14,450 nt of DNA from Pseudomonadota bacterium (lineage in GTDB: Bacteria > Pseudomonadota > Gammaproteobacteria > Steroidobacterales > Steroidobacteraceae). Position 1 is the stretch's first letter, and each line of letters begins with the position of its first letter. Made by a program: the position numbers and the translations under genes. The notes below the pieces were generated by a model, which saw only the letters and a list, made by a program, of their open reading frames with translations, did not search any database and was not told the origin of the DNA. Of this stretch, positions 14,397 to 14,450 are shown piece after piece. The stretch lies in NCBI GenBank assembly GCA_003242685.1, contig QGVD01000081.1, positions 1 to 14,450 on the forward strand, read 5' to 3'.

Positions 14397-14450
14397 CGCG
14401 GCGGGGGGGGCAGGACGGTGCGCGCACCGGGGGGGGGGCGGGGGGGTTCG
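14359..14450. other. Low-quality G-rich window end
   Basis: The last 90 or so bases are dominated by runs of G (for example eight at 14403-14410, then more near 14419-14446), unlike the balanced G/C of the rest. The reading frame of the DUF3619-like gene loses its expected hydrophobic character exactly here. This looks like base-calling or assembly error at a contig end, not a biological repeat. Confidence 0.6.

Overview
The window looks like a chromosomal segment of a high-GC gammaproteobacterium. The evidence is the strong G/C bias at third codon positions, GTG and TTG starts, and gene orders familiar from that class (fmt-rsmB-DUF4390-ntrY-ntrX and priA/argS/SPOR). The protein style suggests the Xanthomonadales/Nevskiales/Steroidobacterales side of the class, but that is inference and no species is claimed. 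Nearly all of the DNA is coding. I see no tRNA or rRNA gene, CRISPR array, insertion sequence, prophage or obvious foreign island.

Region 1 (1-5612, all + strand) is one tightly packed run. It holds the last codons of fmt (Met-tRNA formyltransferase), rsmB (16S rRNA m5C967 methyltransferase), a secreted DUF4390 protein, an NtrY-type membrane histidine kinase and an NtrX-type response regulator. The last three overlap or nearly overlap, so translational coupling is likely. The regulator is odd: its AAA+ domain lacks the GAFTGA loop and has lost both the Walker A lysine and the Walker B aspartate. It therefore looks like a DNA-binding regulator that does not drive sigma-54.

Region 2 (5725-9225, all - strand) reads argS -> SPOR-domain membrane protein -> CapA-family lipoprotein. 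The argS/SPOR junction overlaps by 4 bases and the SPOR/capA junction is separated by only a few. It meets region 1 tail to tail across a 112-base gap containing an inverted repeat.

Region 3 (9347-11207, + strand) holds a secreted four-EF-hand protein and a DAACS/SDF-family amino acid or dicarboxylate symporter. They are separated by a perfect 16-bp-stem hairpin. A second inverted repeat ends two bases before the symporter start codon. These two genes sit between priA and argS, which are often neighbours in Gammaproteobacteria.

Region 4 (11232-14450): priA (replication restart helicase) on the - strand is divergent from an ECF-type sigma factor. The sigma gene overlaps by 4 bases a DUF3619-like gene, a possible partner or anti-sigma factor. 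That last gene breaks down in G-homopolymer sequence at the right end of the window, which looks like low-quality contig-end sequence rather than biology.

Most of the window is housekeeping. The points most worth a second look are the degenerate NtrX-like regulator, the substituted sodium-site motif in the SDF symporter, the paired hairpins before that symporter, the missing standard start codon of the CapA-like lipoprotein, and the sigma/DUF3619 pair.
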